Source of the DNA: Brachypterus glaber
Lineage: Eukaryota > Arthropoda > Insecta > Coleoptera > Kateretidae
Assembly: GCA_958510825.1 (NCBI GenBank)
Contig: OY294044.1
Span: 73,482,095-73,546,094 of the forward strand
Reading direction: 5' to 3'
Length of the DNA stretch: 64,000 bases
The position numbers and the translations under genes are program-made. Under the pieces are notes generated by a model that saw nothing but the letters and a program-made list of their open reading frames with translations, did not search any database and was not told the origin of the DNA. Positions 22,963 through 36,257 of the stretch are shown piece by piece. The first letter of the stretch is position 1. The number at the start of each line of letters is the position of its first letter.

Positions 22963-23863
22963 TTAGGGAAAAGTAGGGTAAAGGTGCGCAGTGGGTAACC
23001 TTGCCCACTACCGAAAATTCATATTACGAGGTATTCTGAAACATCCCTGGTATCCATGCTTGAGGTGCCTGTCTAAAAATTTGTTAGCACCAAAAACGGC
23101 GACTGACAAATGAAAGTTGTTCACAACATTTGAATATGTGTGAATTGATGTTTGTTGTTATTATTTTGCACGTGTACGAAATAGGACTGTAAATTCTTGA
23201 CATATTATTCTAAAATATATGTATATATTCTTGAAGGATATGATCATTTGCATTTATCCATGCAATTTTGTTAAATTTAATTAAATAGTTTTTGTTATGT
23301 AAAGTGATTTATTTTTAAGTCATGATGGGGTAATGATGCCCATTTCCCTCATTCAATTAAATAGTAATAAAATTAAATAAAAAACAAGTTTTTAAAGTTA
23401 AAATCTTTCTAATAATTACATGTTACCTATGAATAAAAAGTAGAAAATAAAATAGATATACAAATGTTCAAAAACCAGATTTTTAAAAGAAGTGTTTTGG
23501 AAACGTTCTTTAAACGATCAATAATTTCAAAACCTTTCTTTTACAAATTAAGTTTTTAAAAAGCTGTATACGTATCTTGTGTTTAATAAATATTTTTTGC
23601 ATTATTTTCGGTTTTTATCTATTGTACATAATTCGCCAATAAGTGTGCACCAGTGCCCTTTGGGGTGGGGAATTGTGCGCAAATGCACTTTTGTAGTTTT
23701 ACATTTTTATTGTGATTATGGTAAAAGCTACCTAAGTTTTGATGATACGTTAAGATAGTCGTATAAAGGCTTCTTTTGCCACTTATAATTTTTTTATTAT
23801 ATTCATAAGGTGCCAATCATATCAAGTTCGCTTAGGTGTGCACCGTTACCCTACTTTCCCCTA
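22963..23863. mobile_element. 0.9-kb TIR DNA element
   Basis: The left end TAGGGAAAAGTAGGGTAAAG with GTGCGCA and the reverse complement of the right end TAGGGGAAAGTAGGGTAACG with GTGCACA form ~27-bp terminal inverted repeats. Inside are related phrases such as GGGGTAATGATGCCC and GCACCAGTGCCC. There is no transposase, so it is non-autonomous. Confidence 0.75.
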
Positions 23864-24860
23864 CTGATTTAAAATGGTAAAATAAAAAATAAATGTTTTT
23901 AACTTATTGTCCTATTTTATTGTGACGAAGTTAGTATACTACTAGTAGATAAGTCATAAAATACTAAATATATATATTTAGAATTTTTATAGAGGAATTT
24001 TCTGCACAGAAAAAAATACCATTTAATTTTTAATAAAAAAGCCCCATGGTAATTTTAAAATTCTTCGTGATCTGAGCTCTTAGATCTTACAGGATTATGT
24101 ATCAAAAGTCCACCCTGGTTGCCCAAACGGAGTTCCTAAATAAAATTGCTAAAAAGCAAAAACTTGATTGGCCTAGTTGTTTTGACTTTATGCTGATACG
24201 TCTAAGTATAGACAGTTTCGGTTGTTAGTCATTTGGCGGCTTTCATAGTTCACGTTTCAGTTCTAATACGTTTAGTTAATCATTTATTAAAAAAATTTCC
24301 TTTTCATTTATTATTATTTAAAGTGCAAGTTAATGTTTTGTTTTTGAAATAATCAAGTAGTTACAATATAATAAAGTGAAAACTTGCAGCATCTGATTGC
24401 AAGCATTTTTATTGCAATAATTAAGGTAATTATTTAAAAATGTTTATTTGTTTTTCAACATTGTTAATATAAAAGGAGCCAATATGAGTGGAACGTTGGA
24501 ATGTTTCGTTATTTCTAAAGTCCCAAAATAAACGAAGTTAAAATTTATGGATTATTGTATTTTTTTTAAGTCGCAGGGCCTGGGAGTCGTGGTACTTAAA
24601 AAAATAATTTTTGACTCATAATTTTTTAAAAATAAATTGCTTTTTAAACATATTATGTAAATATTTATTTATCAGACTTTGCCGCCATATTAGATCAGCC
24701 ATTTTAAGTTTTTCTTTTTATTAAATTCATCCAAGTTTACCGCCTTATTGGGGCATCCATTTTAAATTATTAATTTTTAATAATGAATTTAGTTTAAGCA
24801 TCCTTAAAAACCCCTAGAAATTAATTTTTATCAAAATCCACTGTTATTGATTATTTTTTT
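23864..24860. other. No feature supported
   Basis: AT-rich sequence. No paired repeats, tails or coding motifs were recognised. Confidence 0.4.
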
Positions 24861-24861
24861 A

Positions 24862-26506
24862 TGTGTAGCCCATCACGGAAAAAAAAAATTATAGCTAGGA
24901 GCGCTATAACACACATACCAAGCAAATTATAATCGCTTATTATATAAATACAAGGCTTTCTCTTACAATTATGGCAGTCAGTGTAAAAATTTATATGAAA
25001 TACTTTAATTGTTTAGTGAATAATAAAATATAACAAATAGTATGGCATTTATAGCTTAAATAGATTTAATTATTGTCCGTGCTAATAATTTTTATAATAT
25101 AATAAAATTTCTGTAAATTTATAATAGTGCCTGTAATAAATATAATCGTGTCTGTAATATATATAATCGTTTCCAATTTATTTTTAACATTATTAGTTAT
25201 TGTGTCCCTTATAATCTATAGCTTAAATCACTATAATTTGCCACTGTTACCAAATATCTTATAATGTATAGCGCAGAGCCCACTAATTTCTTTCCGTGAT
25301 GTTAGAGAAAAACCTCCACGGGATTTTTTTCAACTCCCCGTTTTGAAAATATGATTTTTTTATTCTTTTCAAAAATTTTAAATTTTTGCGGTTTTTGCCA
25401 TTAAAAAAAAATATTTTTTTCTATCAAATTTTATCAAATTAGTTTTTTCCAAGATGGCCATTTTTCTTGAAAACTCCATTTATTATTTTTTTTGAAAATT
25501 TCAGGATCAACTACTAATTATTAGTACTTTATATTAAAAAAATAAAAAAATAGCACTTTTTTGTTATTTCTTTGCTACAACCAATAATATTCCCAAAAAA
25601 CGGAATTTTACCAACATTTTTGGACTTTATACGCAGAAGACTTGGAAAAATTCTTGTTTACTGGTTCAAACCACTGTCTGCATGTCCTATTTTATGCCCG
25701 TTTCATGAAAATAGATTTGTAAGATATACAAAAATATTGTATTTCAATATATTATATTGTCATCATATCCGCGCCGATCCAGGTAGGGCTGACGGCATGG
25801 GTCACGGATTTGTCTGATTATTTTTTTATGTGTAGCCCACCGATGTGTAAGAAATATCTCCACGGGATTTTATTCAAAAACGTCCCGTTTTAAAAATATG
25901 AATTTTTAAATTTTACTTTTTTAAATTTGACATTGGCGTGCAATAACTCAAAAACTATTTAATCTGGAGAATTGCGGTTTTCACTATTATCATGAAACGG
26001 ACATAAAATAGGACGTAGACAGTGGTTTTAACCGGTAAACAAAATTTTTTTCACGCCTACTGCGAATAAAGTTCAAAAAAGTTGGTAAAATTCCGTTTTT
26101 TTGGCCATAGTATTGGTTGTAGCAAAGAAATAACAAAAAAGGGCTATATTTGTATTTTTTTTTAATCAAAAGTACGCATAATTAGTAGTTGATCCTGAAA
26201 TTTTCAAAAAAATAAAAAATGGAGTTTTTGAGAAAAATGGCCTTAAATTTTTTCGCCGCCATCTTGGAAAAACAAAAAACTGTCAAAACTAATTTGATAA
26301 AATTTGATAGAAAAAAATATGATTTGTTTAATAGCGAAACCAGCAGTTCCCTAAGGTTAAATAGTTTGTGAGTTATTGCACTTCAATGTCACATTTTCGA
26401 GAAATTTAAAAATTTTGAAAACAATTAAAAAAATCATATTTTCGAAAAAGTGGGATTTTGAAAAAAATTCCCTGAGGGTTTTTCTCTAACATCGATGGAC
26501 TACACA
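24862..26506. mobile_element. Composite foldback element
   Basis: The terminal phrase TGTGTAGCCCA starts the left arm; the right end is GATGGACTACACA. Long arms (25296-25730 and 25985-26506) share GAGAAAAACCTCCACGGGA-like, CAGGATCAACTACTAATTA and GAAACGGACATAAAATAGGA-like phrases. A second left end appears at about 25831 inside the element, so two copies have merged or one end was duplicated. An ACGGAAA-ended insert sits at 24874-25298. Confidence 0.75.
24874..25298. mobile_element. ~425-bp insert with TCACGGAAA ends
   Basis: The insert is bounded by CACGGAAA and TTTCCGTG. It interrupts the left arm of the foldback element exactly between CCCAT and ATGTT; the intact junction is seen at the right end of the same element. 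It contains repeated TATAATCG/TATAGC-like phrases and no frame. Confidence 0.65.
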
Positions 26507-27189
26507 TAAGAATCCAGTACCGTGATTGGCTTACAAGATACATGGCCGCACATCAAGCCAATCACGGCATCGCATTCGCATTATGTATTATGTATTACGT
26601 TCTTATGCGGTCCTGTGAACATGCACTTATTGCTGTTATCCATAACCTTATAATCCGTGATTCTAAATAGTGACACGTGGATGTTAATTTATCTATATTT
26701 AAAACTAAATAATGTCAATTTTAATTTATTATAAAAGAAAAGAAAAATACATAATGTATACTAGAATTTGTTTTATATTTATTTATCAGGGATTTCTAAA
26801 TTGATTTTATCGATCAGCAACAAAAAAATCGGTCTGCGACGAACTTAAATGGTGGAAAGTAACAAATTTTATGGTCGAGAAAAATATATTTAATTTTTTC
26901 CACCATAGCATTAAAACAGTATTTTCTAAACAATTTATTATATTATTCACAGCGCCTGCCGTAGAGTAATATTATATGGTAGTATCGAATTTTCAAAAAA
27001 TTTCAAAAATTGTCCTAGGCAAAAAATTCTTGGATATAAATTTGTTTTATGAAAAAATAAGCAATTTTTTTTTAAATGTCCTAGACGGACAAACAGACAG
27101 ACGCGTCTGTCCGTCTGTCCCTCTGTCTGTCCAATGTCACGATTTTTGTAGACGATAACTCAAGAACGAATAATCCGATCCCTATTGTT

Positions 27190-27490
27190 TTTGAAAGTAC
27201 TCCTCCTAAAAACAAAAAAGTTATGAAGGGTTAAAAAAATGGAAAAAAGCCTAAAGAAATTTCCGATTAACGTAACTTTTTCAGGAAAAATTACTTTTAT
27301 TATAAGGATCAATTCTCCTAATTTTAAAAGTAATCTCCCTAAAAACAAAAAAGTTATGGGGGGGTTAAAGTATTAAAAATGTCGAAAAAAGCTGAAAGAA
27401 AATTCCGATTAACGTAACTTTTTCAGGAAAAATACTTTTATTATAGGGCTCAATTCTACCAATTATGAAAGTAATCCCCCTAAAAATCAT
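27190..27490. repeat. ~140-bp tandem repeat, about two units
   Basis: The phrases CCTAAAAACAAAAAAGTTAT, GATTAACGTAACTTTTTCAG and GGAAAAATTACTTTTATTAT recur once each about 140 bp apart. A third partial start with CCCCCTAAAAA lies at the right edge. It follows the GTCTGTCC/GATAACTCAAGAA repeat at 27090-27170. Confidence 0.75.
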
Positions 27491-27594
27491 TTTCAAAAAA
27501 TTTGTTTTCATTTTTATATTCGTTTTTAGCAAAAAGAAAATAAAAAATTAAATTAATTTTTATTTTAATTTTTCATTTTTCGTACACAGGGGGC

Positions 27595-28945
27595 TACACG
27601 CATTAATAAGATTTAACAAAAATGTACGCAAGGTAAGTATTTTTAGTATTTTTATGTAGTCTAAAGTTTTCAGATCAAATATTTTTTTACCGTTAAATAA
27701 TACATTTTCCCTCTTGGGCATAATCTTAACATTTCTTCAGGAGGACTTCAACAATTTCCTGAAAATTTTATTTTACTTGATTCTTATACCTTTATTAACG
27801 CAGAATGTGCTTATGTTATTTATCCAATATTTACCGTTTTCAAGAAAAATGCAAAATAATAAATGTAAATCTTTGCGTTGGGTAACTTTTAAAACCAATA
27901 AGCGAGTTAATTTTAGTTAATTTAAGCCTTTTTCCTTAATTTTTAAAAGCAAAAAAAAAAAATTTTAATACAATGTACCGCAGACTCTTTTTTAAAACTG
28001 TTCTAATATGGAGTTTTGTAAGTTTTATCTTAAATTTTGGCTAGTGTTATTTTCTTAATCTGTGGTTCTCAATCTTGCCTTCCCATTTAAAAAAAATAGT
28101 ATTGTATCGCAATGTAGTCATGAAAAAAATTATTGCTATTATTATTGTTAATTTTCATGTCAACATCTCGATTAGACCTTTTTTTAATTTTGCCAACGGC
28201 GCGCGCTGTAAGGCAAATTGTACATTTTATAATTAGGCATTTTGAAGTCACTTTCATTAATTTCTAATTTTTGAATATTATTTAAACAGTAATTGCATGC
28301 AATAACGAAACTCGAAATTTGGGATTTTCCAAACTAAAATTTTGATTTAAATTTTATCAAAAATACATTGAAACTTATTTGGAAAGGCTTTTATAATAAA
28401 AATATTAAAATTGACAAAAATTATATGAAAAATTGAAAACTGACATTTTACATTTTCACACTAGTCAACAACTAATATTTAAATAAAAAATTAAGGATTT
28501 TTAAATGCTTATGAGCAACGTTGTATTGAAAAAAGGTTTTATTTACTTCTTGAATCTAAAATAAGACTGTCAAAGTAAACATTTTAAACTATATTTGCAC
28601 ATGCATCCGTTAAATTAACTTAAAAATTGTATTTTAAAGTGACTCAAGTTTAAGTTTTATATTTATTAATCTGTATTTTTCTCGAAAACGGTGAAAATTG
28701 AGTAAAAAGTGTGAGCTTATTTTGATTCTGCGTTAATAGTAGTTTTAGAATCAATTAATTTAAATCTTGCAGGATTAATTTAGTAGTCCTCAAGTCCTCC
28801 TGAAGAAATGTTAAGATTATGTCCAAGAGGGAAAATGTATAATTTAACGGAAACAAATGTTTAATCTGAAGACATTAGATTACCTAAGTATGCTATGCAT
28901 CATGCGTACATTTTTTTATCTTATAAATGCTTGTAGTTCACTGTG
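27595..28945. mobile_element. Foldback element, 1.35 kb
   Basis: The left end CACAGGGGGCTACACGCATT and the reverse complement of the right end CACAGTGAACTACAAGCATT head arms of about 190 bp. The arms share AAAAATGTACGCA and CATTTTCCCTCTTGG and CTTAACATTTCTTCAGGAGG. The core of about 1 kb is AT-rich and non-coding. Confidence 0.8.
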
Positions 28946-29396
28946 GGCAAAATGAAAATAAAAAAAAAGAAAATTTTTGAAAAAAACATTTTTTTTTAAC
29001 TTTTTTAGGTTTTTCGCAAAAACAAAATTAAAAAAAAAATTGAAAAAATTTTAATTAAAAAATAATTTAAAATGTCCAATGAATCCATGGCAACGAATAT
29101 GTTTCAAATTAATTTAAAAAAATCGCTCTACCTGGAAGTCCATGACGACTCGCTTGTTTTCTAATTATTTTTTTCGAATTTTGAGCATTTCCAGTTTTGT
29201 TGTGTTTAAAAGTAAAAATGGACAAAAAAATCGATTTGGAAGTGTTACCAACGAAGAAATTAATTCCTCTATAAACCAAGTAACACCTAACACAGTTAGG
29301 TTTGGAATCAGTTTACAAAACTCTTGGACGCAAAAAATTATTACTTAAATCAAAAGACTTCTGCAGCTAAAATAAAAAATTTAACAAGTTACACCA

Positions 29397-29727
29397 AAAA
29401 TTATATAGCACGCTACTGAAAAAATTATCAGCATAAAGCACTAGTGGTATTTCCGATAAAATTTAGCACGTGTGAAAACTTCTAATTAAATTTACAGTAG
29501 GTTGCGTTTGGTTTATGATTGTATATTGCCAGCCAAAAATTGCAAGAAAAAATTACTTTGAAAAATTATATAGAACGATACTGAAATAATTATCAGCATA
29601 AAGCACTAGTGGTATTTCCGATGAAATTTAGCACGTGTGAAAACTTCTAATCAAATACACAGTAGGTTGCGTTTGGTTTATGATTGTATATTGCCTAAAA
29701 AAAAAATACCAGAAAAAATTACTTTGA
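29397..29727. repeat. 165-bp tandem duplication
   Basis: Two adjacent units starting AAAATTATATAG share CAGCATAAAGCACTAGTGGT and GTAGGTTGCGTTTGGTTTAT with about a dozen differences. No coding frame. Confidence 0.8.
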
Positions 29728-29784
29728 TTGCTAGAAATTACTAGAGGGCGGCACGCGTACTAGCTCAAAAAATTCATTCAAAGT

Positions 29785-30467
29785 ATATCGGAAGAAATAG
29801 GTTCGAGAAATTTAAGAAGTTAAAAAATATGAAAAAATGTTCCTATAAAGGTTGGTCCTGAAATGAGTCCTAAGGGATCTACGGCTCTTTAAAATTGCAA
29901 TAAAAATAAGGTTTTTAATTAATTTAACTTTTGTACCCTTTAAGCTAGAGCGACGAGCTTTTGTATGTATAGTAGTATTAATAAGGGCAAGAAGTTTATG
30001 TTAATTTATTTTTTTGAATTTATCCAGAGGCGTGGCTAGACGGACACATTTTTCCCCCAAACTTTTTTATGTATATATATTTTTTTGATTTTTGGTAAAA
30101 ATAGATTGCTTGAGTAAAAATACATAAAAAATGTCATACAGTGTAACACTGCAGGAGCAACCGTTTTCAAAAAAAAAAGGTATGGCACAAAATGTTACTT
30201 TTAGTGTACTAAAAAACTCCTTTAATATTAAATTTGGGTTTTTTGGTGAAGAATACTTTTTTGCTTAGTTTTAAATGAAGAATCTCCTAGCAGCATTAAA
30301 ATTTTATTGGTGCTTTTTTTGTTCCCCTTTCAATATGTCCATCTTCTAAGGGCCGCAGCTCCCTTAGATCTCATTTCCGGACCAACCTTTATAGGACCTT
30401 TTTCTCATATTTTTTAACGTAGAATCACCTATTAAATTTCTCGAACTAATTTCTGTATAACCCTGTA
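29785..30467. mobile_element. TACAGGG foldback family, copy 1
   Basis: The arms share TTCGAGAAATTTAA, CTATAAAGGTTGGTCC and a GAAATGAG phrase. The right end reads ATAACCCTGTAT; the left terminus is eroded. It is related to the elements at 36258-36993 and 47847-49756. The core contains a conserved AAGCTAGAGCGACGAGCTTT block also present (inverted) at about 36800. Confidence 0.7.
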
Positions 30468-30813
30468 TATCATCACAGCTTATATTATGTACTGTACAAG
30501 CCGTGAAGCCCGTTCTTCGAACGGGTTAGTTAAAAACTTAAATTAGTTCTCTCTACTAACCTTGTGTAATAATTTCCCACCAATTAAGGGGATAACGGAT
30601 TATTTTTTTTTTATTTTAATTTTCGATATGAATAAAGAACATTTGTTTTGTAATCAGCGGCCTTAAAAATCCCCATTTAAAGCTAAATTGAATTTTGTCC
30701 AGCTTTTTCGGAAATTCCAATCTATTCCTAAAAAACCTACGTGCATGACCCGTAAAAGCGTAATAGAATAAGTCGATCAACAAAAAATAATGAACTTTTT
30801 GAGGTCCTTTGTA

Positions 30814-31027
30814 TACATTGTACATTGTACATTGTACATTGTACATTGTACATTGTACATTGTACATTGTACATTGTACATTGTACATTGTACATTGTGC
30901 ATTGTGCATTGTACATTGTACAATGTACAATGTACACTATACATTGTACAATGTACAATGTACGCTGTACATTGGGCATTGTGCGTTGTTTATTGTACAT
31001 AGTACATAGTACATTGTACATTGTACA
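30814..31027. repeat. TACATTG heptamer minisatellite
   Basis: A 7-bp unit TACATTG is repeated about 30 times; the array switches to the complementary phase (TACAATG) at about 30919 and back. It generates long fake reading frames on both strands (VHCTLYI-type), which were not called. Confidence 0.9.
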
Positions 31028-31159
31028 AGTTAAAATAAATAAAATATAATAAAAAATCCAACTAAAAATAACTTCAATAAAAAAAATTGTTATTTAACTT
31101 TAAATTATTTTTAACTTCGCCTTAATTATAACCTACTATTTTATGAAGTAAAAAAGAAT

Positions 31160-31230
31160 GAACAATAAATAATAATAAAAATAATAATAATAAAAATAAT
31201 AATAATAAAAATAATAAAAATAATTATATT
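31160..31230. repeat. (AAT/AAAAT)n microsatellite
   Basis: A run of AATAAT and AAAATAAT repeats. It is a simple repeat with no retroposon body recognised beside it. Confidence 0.8.
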
Positions 31231-33160
31231 TTTTTGCAATACACAAATGTTGTCAAAAATTATCCACTCTTCCTTAATTTGTGTTCTTTATTTTATTACG
31301 ATATCCAAATAAATTTAACATAAATTATAAAACATAATTGTTTTCACAAAATATTTGAACAAATTTATTATTGTAAAAAATTGGTATAAATATGTAAAAA
31401 AATATTATCTCGGTCATAATTCTTATTAAGATTAAAATAAGTAGTGCATTTAATTTCTTTTTTGGTGCAGGCACCTTTATTTTATCAAAGAAAACTACTG
31501 TGGTAGGTAGATAAAAGGCTTGAAATGAAAATAGTTTGGGTATTCATAAATTTGTACCATACAAATAAATAAAGATTATTTGTACCTATTTTTACACTTT
31601 TTTCAAAGAGAGCTCTCTCTTCGCTAGAGAATAACTAGTAGTTCCATTATTTTCGTAATGGTTGCGACAAATAAAAAATGAAAGACTAAAATTATTTTAA
31701 ACGTCATATTTATAATATCGTTACATTTTTAATTAATAAATAATTTTTATTTTAAGCTCTTTCGGAGTTTTACTTAAGTTGCGGTTATGGTTAGGATTAG
31801 TAATATATTGGTCTAAATTATTTACCAATACATCCGAATGTGTTGGTCACACTGACAGTTACTGTAGTAAACATAACCTATAAGTATTTGTATTTTATTT
31901 GTTTTGTCAGGATAAATAGTGAATAGATTGGTAAAAATACAAAAAGATCGTTTTAGTTTGGAAATAGAAAGTAAGATATAAAAAACAGTAGTTAATACTA
32001 CATATAAGAAAGAAAGAAGATATTAGAAAAAGATGTAATAATAACCAAATGCTATAACCGCTCTCAAAGCACGGTTATAGATTTTACTACCAATTGGTTC
32101 GACCGCATGTAACTTAAACTAAAAGCATTTTTGTACAACGTATTTTAATATAAATGTTGTGATTTGAGTTGCTTACTTGGCGATTTAATAGATGATTATT
32201 ATATATTTTAACATACTGCTGCCAACAAAAGGATTCTTTGTCTTTGACAAACAAAAATTATTTTTTTTTTTCATATTTTTTTTCTAAAAACGAAAAAAAA
32301 TTTAAATAAAATAATACAAATTTTCGAAAAACAAAAATTAACTTAAACAAGTTTTTGGGAAAAAAAAACGTGCATAAAATGTATTATTTAAAAACTTAAA
32401 TGACATTTGTATTAAGCTTCATCTTAAAACGAAAAGCAAACTTTAGATTTTCATTTCAGAAAAAAAAATGAAAATATTGACGTTAAAACTTAAATGACAT
32501 TTAAAAAGTCAACAATTTCAAACCACATTAAAAAAATATTAAAAGGGGTATTTTTTTTGGATTATCCCCTTATACCTCCTCGTCATATGCAATAAGCATT
32601 TCTTGATAATTTGTTTTGATTCCAGGTACCTAACTATATGTTTCAAATAAGAAGAGAATATTTTCCCACTACTCATAGTGCCTTGTTTTACCACAGATCG
32701 TGCATGGTCGGCGCAAAAGATAAAGGATTTACATATTGGATTAAGTTTTTGCAAACCTTGACATGTCCATAGGAAGTACTCGTAACCTATTTGAAGGAAC
32801 TTTCACGCAAATCTTAGCAGCTATAACATGTGAGTACCTATTATACATTTTTTCAATTTTACTTTCTCTGATAAAAGTCTTGCGTTAGTAAAAAGAAAAC
32901 TAAAAAAAAAATATCTCTTCAATTTTTTTTTGTTTTTTGAAAAAAAATATGAATCTAGGTTTAGAGGAAAAAATGGGGAAAAGTGTTCTTTTGTCTGCAG
33001 AAACATTTTAATTTTTTTTATTATTATTACATATTATATAAAATATTGCTTTTAACAAAACAAAAATTTTTTCTATAAACTAGCAATTTTAATTTTTTAT
33101 TTCATAAAAAAACAAGAACTAAAAAAAATATATACGCCTAGGTATATTTGAAAGAGAGTC
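31230..33160. other. AT-rich stretch, no gene supported
   Basis: Homopolymer-rich sequence. Small frames at 32539-32754 and 32821-33006 have no domain. An AGAGAGCTCTCTCT palindrome lies near 31608. Confidence 0.4.
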
Positions 33161-33560
33161 AATAATTTTAAGGTGATTATACATCAGAAAATATAAAAAA
33201 AACTTTTCATTAAAACATGTCTAAAAATGGGTTGTAAGGAAGCTACGACCATTCAAAAAATCGGTTCTTATTTAATAACTAAGGAACCCTTTAGGATATA
33301 GGCCTATCTTTACATGTTTTTGTGTCTTTATACTAACCAGGGGACCAGGGGAAAAAATGGAAAAAAATGGAGTTTTTGCATACGGCTATTTTTGATACCG
33401 CTGATTTCGAATAAAATTTAAAAAAATCCGCTGCACTAGGGTGGTTCAAAATTGTATTTTTTTTTCGCTCTTTATAAAAATGTTTCAAATGTCTTCTTTT
33501 GATCATGTTTATGTAGACCAATGTCTATTTTCGTGAAAATCCTTATTTCAAGATGTTAAG
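33160..33560. repeat. Fragments of two dispersed families
   Basis: 33160-33345 resembles the region 45615-45870 (AACATGTCTAAAAATG, TTTATTTAATAACTAAGGAA). 33345-33560 resembles 9100-9280 (TTTTTGCATACGGCTATTTT, CTAGGGTGGTTCAAAATTG). Both are truncated pieces of repeats. Confidence 0.55.
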
Positions 33561-34189
33561 CCATCTGTAAAATAAAATAATTTTTTAATCAAAGAATATA
33601 TACTTAATTATCCTTTAGTATGTCCAAAAATATATTACATAATTATTAAAGTGTCTGTATCCTAATATAAAGGCCCTAGAAACGTGAAAGAAGTTACCAT
33701 TTGTTTACTGATCCTTTCCATGGAGATTTTTCTTTAACTTCAGTTATATTATTATTTGGAAAAAATAGCGGATTTTTGCGAAACACGGAGAGAAATAGTT
33801 TTTTTAAATACGTATTTTTTACATAGATATTTACAACAAGGTAATGGTAATCTAATAATTTTAGCTAAACCCCCTTATAAAAAATATTTTAAGAGCGTAT
33901 TCTACAGTGAACATAATAAGAAGTGAAAAAAAAAGCAAAAAAAAAATGATTTTTTTAAACCAAAAATCCTCTTAAACGTCTTGTACAACATTTCGTTGGT
34001 TGGTTTAAAAATAAATTAAATTATATGCCAAATACAGGACTAATAAAATATGGGTAATTCTGGTAAAACATACATATTATGTGAGATGCTGGAAAAGCTT
34101 AAGTTAAAAAAAATGTAAAATTTGTATTTAAAAGGTTCTTCTTAATTTTACGGTTTTGTAAAATCAGTAGCACTTTATCTATACGTCGT

Positions 34190-34402
34190 ATAACAATACT
34201 ATTTATCCACGGTCGTGATTAATAGGCCTATTTATCACGGGTCTGTAAAAATAAACCGTTTAAAACTCAAAACGGCCGTGGATAAAGTATAGTATTCTAC
34301 TCGCGTATAATAGCTATTAATCATTCGGGTGATTAGGCCACTCGCCTATAGGCTCGTGTCCCAAAATTCACCCTCATGGATTAATAGCAATTATTATACT
34401 CT
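34190..34402. repeat. Two adjacent hairpin elements
   Basis: The first has arms ACTATTTATCCACGGTCG and CGGCCGTGGATAAAGTA (about 34198-34280). The second has arms TATAATAGCTATTAATC and GATTAATAGCAATTATTAT (about 34306-34402). Both look like small non-autonomous foldback elements. Confidence 0.6.
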
Positions 34403-34727
34403 ATTTGAATAATATACTATTAACAAAATATTAATAACATTAGCAAACTGATATGAAAATTAAAGACTATTTAAAAATTGGTTATTTATAGTCACGATAA
34501 TTATTATAATATTCTGATATTAAAATGTGATAACTCAAAAATTGTTGAACATTTACACAATTAAGTATTTATCATGATAAAATTCTATAATAGAATTTTA
34601 AATAGTATGGGTACTTAGGTAGCTAGTTAAAACGATAGTAATGATTTAATAATCAGTGGTAATATCATAAGTGCATGTTGAATTGTCAATAATTTTTTTA
34701 CTGTATTAAAAACATATTTTGCTTGGC

Positions 34728-34786
34728 AATTGTTTAAGTGCATTTTTCGTTTGACGAAAAATGCACGAAAACAATTCCCTTAAACA
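34728..34786. repeat. Perfect short hairpin
   Basis: GTGCATTTTTCGT and its exact complement ACGAAAAATGCAC are separated by three bases, with flanking AATTGTTT and AACAATT extending the stem. No gene lies beside it that would make it a terminator. Confidence 0.6.
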
Positions 34787-35533
34787 AAATGTTTTTTTAT
34801 ACACAGAAAAAAAATATGTATAATTAAACATGCACGAATGGTATTTTGAAAGACTATTTCACAAACAAAATAAGGAAGTATATAATTTTACCATGTTTAA
34901 TGTTGTTTCATATTTAAATTGAAAATTTAAGAACTAAACAACAATATTACTTTACAACTATAATTAAAATTTTAAATCTTAAATTTTCCGTTTAAAACCA
35001 CGATGTTCACTTGTTCGCGAATGTTGCCAAGTCTAAACTTAGCTTGAGGGATATTTTATGCTTGAGATTATTCCAATTAAATAGTTTTTATCATATATTT
35101 TAGTATTTAAATAAAAATCATTGCTGTTTTTGTTTAAAAAGTTTAGTTTTTAACTGAAAAGAAATAAAATAACGGTTGTTTCCACCCTTAAAAAAACAAT
35201 TTGCAATCGGTTTATAATAAAGTTTGGTAACCCTTTACTGGTACCAGCGCAGTCATTTGATGTTTTGAATCCGTCATTTAAAAAAAGTAAAATATTTACG
35301 TCTTTACTGTAAAGGGAACGTTCAAGTATTAGGTAAAGAAAATTTTGATCATTTTGGACCCCCACCCCCCTGTAACTCTATTTTCCTATACCATTAACAT
35401 GGGCGTAACACTCCACAAGGCCATTATTTTCACTAACCGATATAATTGTCACAATGTTTAATATATCCACGTGCTCGTGACGTCAAGCATCAGTATTTAC
35501 ACTAGGGTGCTTCTTAAAATGCGAAAATTTTAA

Positions 35534-36157
35534 ATGTTAACGGTCTACCCGTTAAATACTGTGAGTAGTACTAAGTTCTTAGGTCTGGTACTTGATGAAA
35601 ACCTACATTGGACTCCCCATATTGAACAACTTATCAATAAGTTACATAGTGTACAATACTCTTTAAGAGTTTTGAGGTCCTATGTGGGTCTTCAAACGCT
35701 AAAGACTGTGTACTACTCCAATTTCCAATCCATTTTAAAATATGGTATAATTTTCTGGGGTCAATGTACGCTTGTCACGGAATTATTTAAAATTCAAAAA
35801 AGAACGTTACGCACCGTCTTGGGCTTAACTTATGATGCTTCTTGCCGAGGTCACTTTAAACAAAATAATATATTAACCGTAACTGGATTATATATTTACG
35901 AATTACTTATTTTTATTTTTAAAAATAAATCTTTATTTCAAGAGTTACGAAGCTCTAGTGAGAGACACACTAGATACAACTTTCCATTCCACAGACTCTC
36001 ATATTTCGAAAAAGGTGCTTTGTACTCTTCCATCTCTACCTTCAACATTTTGCCGGAAAACATAAAGTCTATTGATAGTTATAATTTATACAAAAAACGT
36101 GTGTTGGCATTTTTAATAGATTTAGAACCCTATAGTCTAGAGGAATATGTAGGTTAA
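35534..36157 (+). pseudogene. CR1/L2-like RT C-terminal fragment (207 aa)
   Basis: Open for 207 codons. It starts in the block after the RT active site (STKFLGLVLDENLHWTPHIE), continues through the thumb-like region (VYYSNFQSILKYGIIFWG, then IQKRTLRTVLGL) and ends YSLEEYVG, the usual C-terminus of this group, also seen in related form (STKEFLEYKF) at 57188. The catalytic YADD/FADD box is absent because of truncation, so it cannot function alone. Confidence 0.8.
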
Positions 36158-36257
36158 ATCAGTATATTTGTTTTTCTTTTTTACATCATAATGTGTAATG
36201 CAATTTTTTTTAGTAATTTAAAGTAAATTATTTAATATTTAGATTTAATACTTTATA

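Noticed and set aside
30616..31049. Open frames of 66-104 codons on both strands
   Set aside because: They only translate the 7-bp minisatellite.
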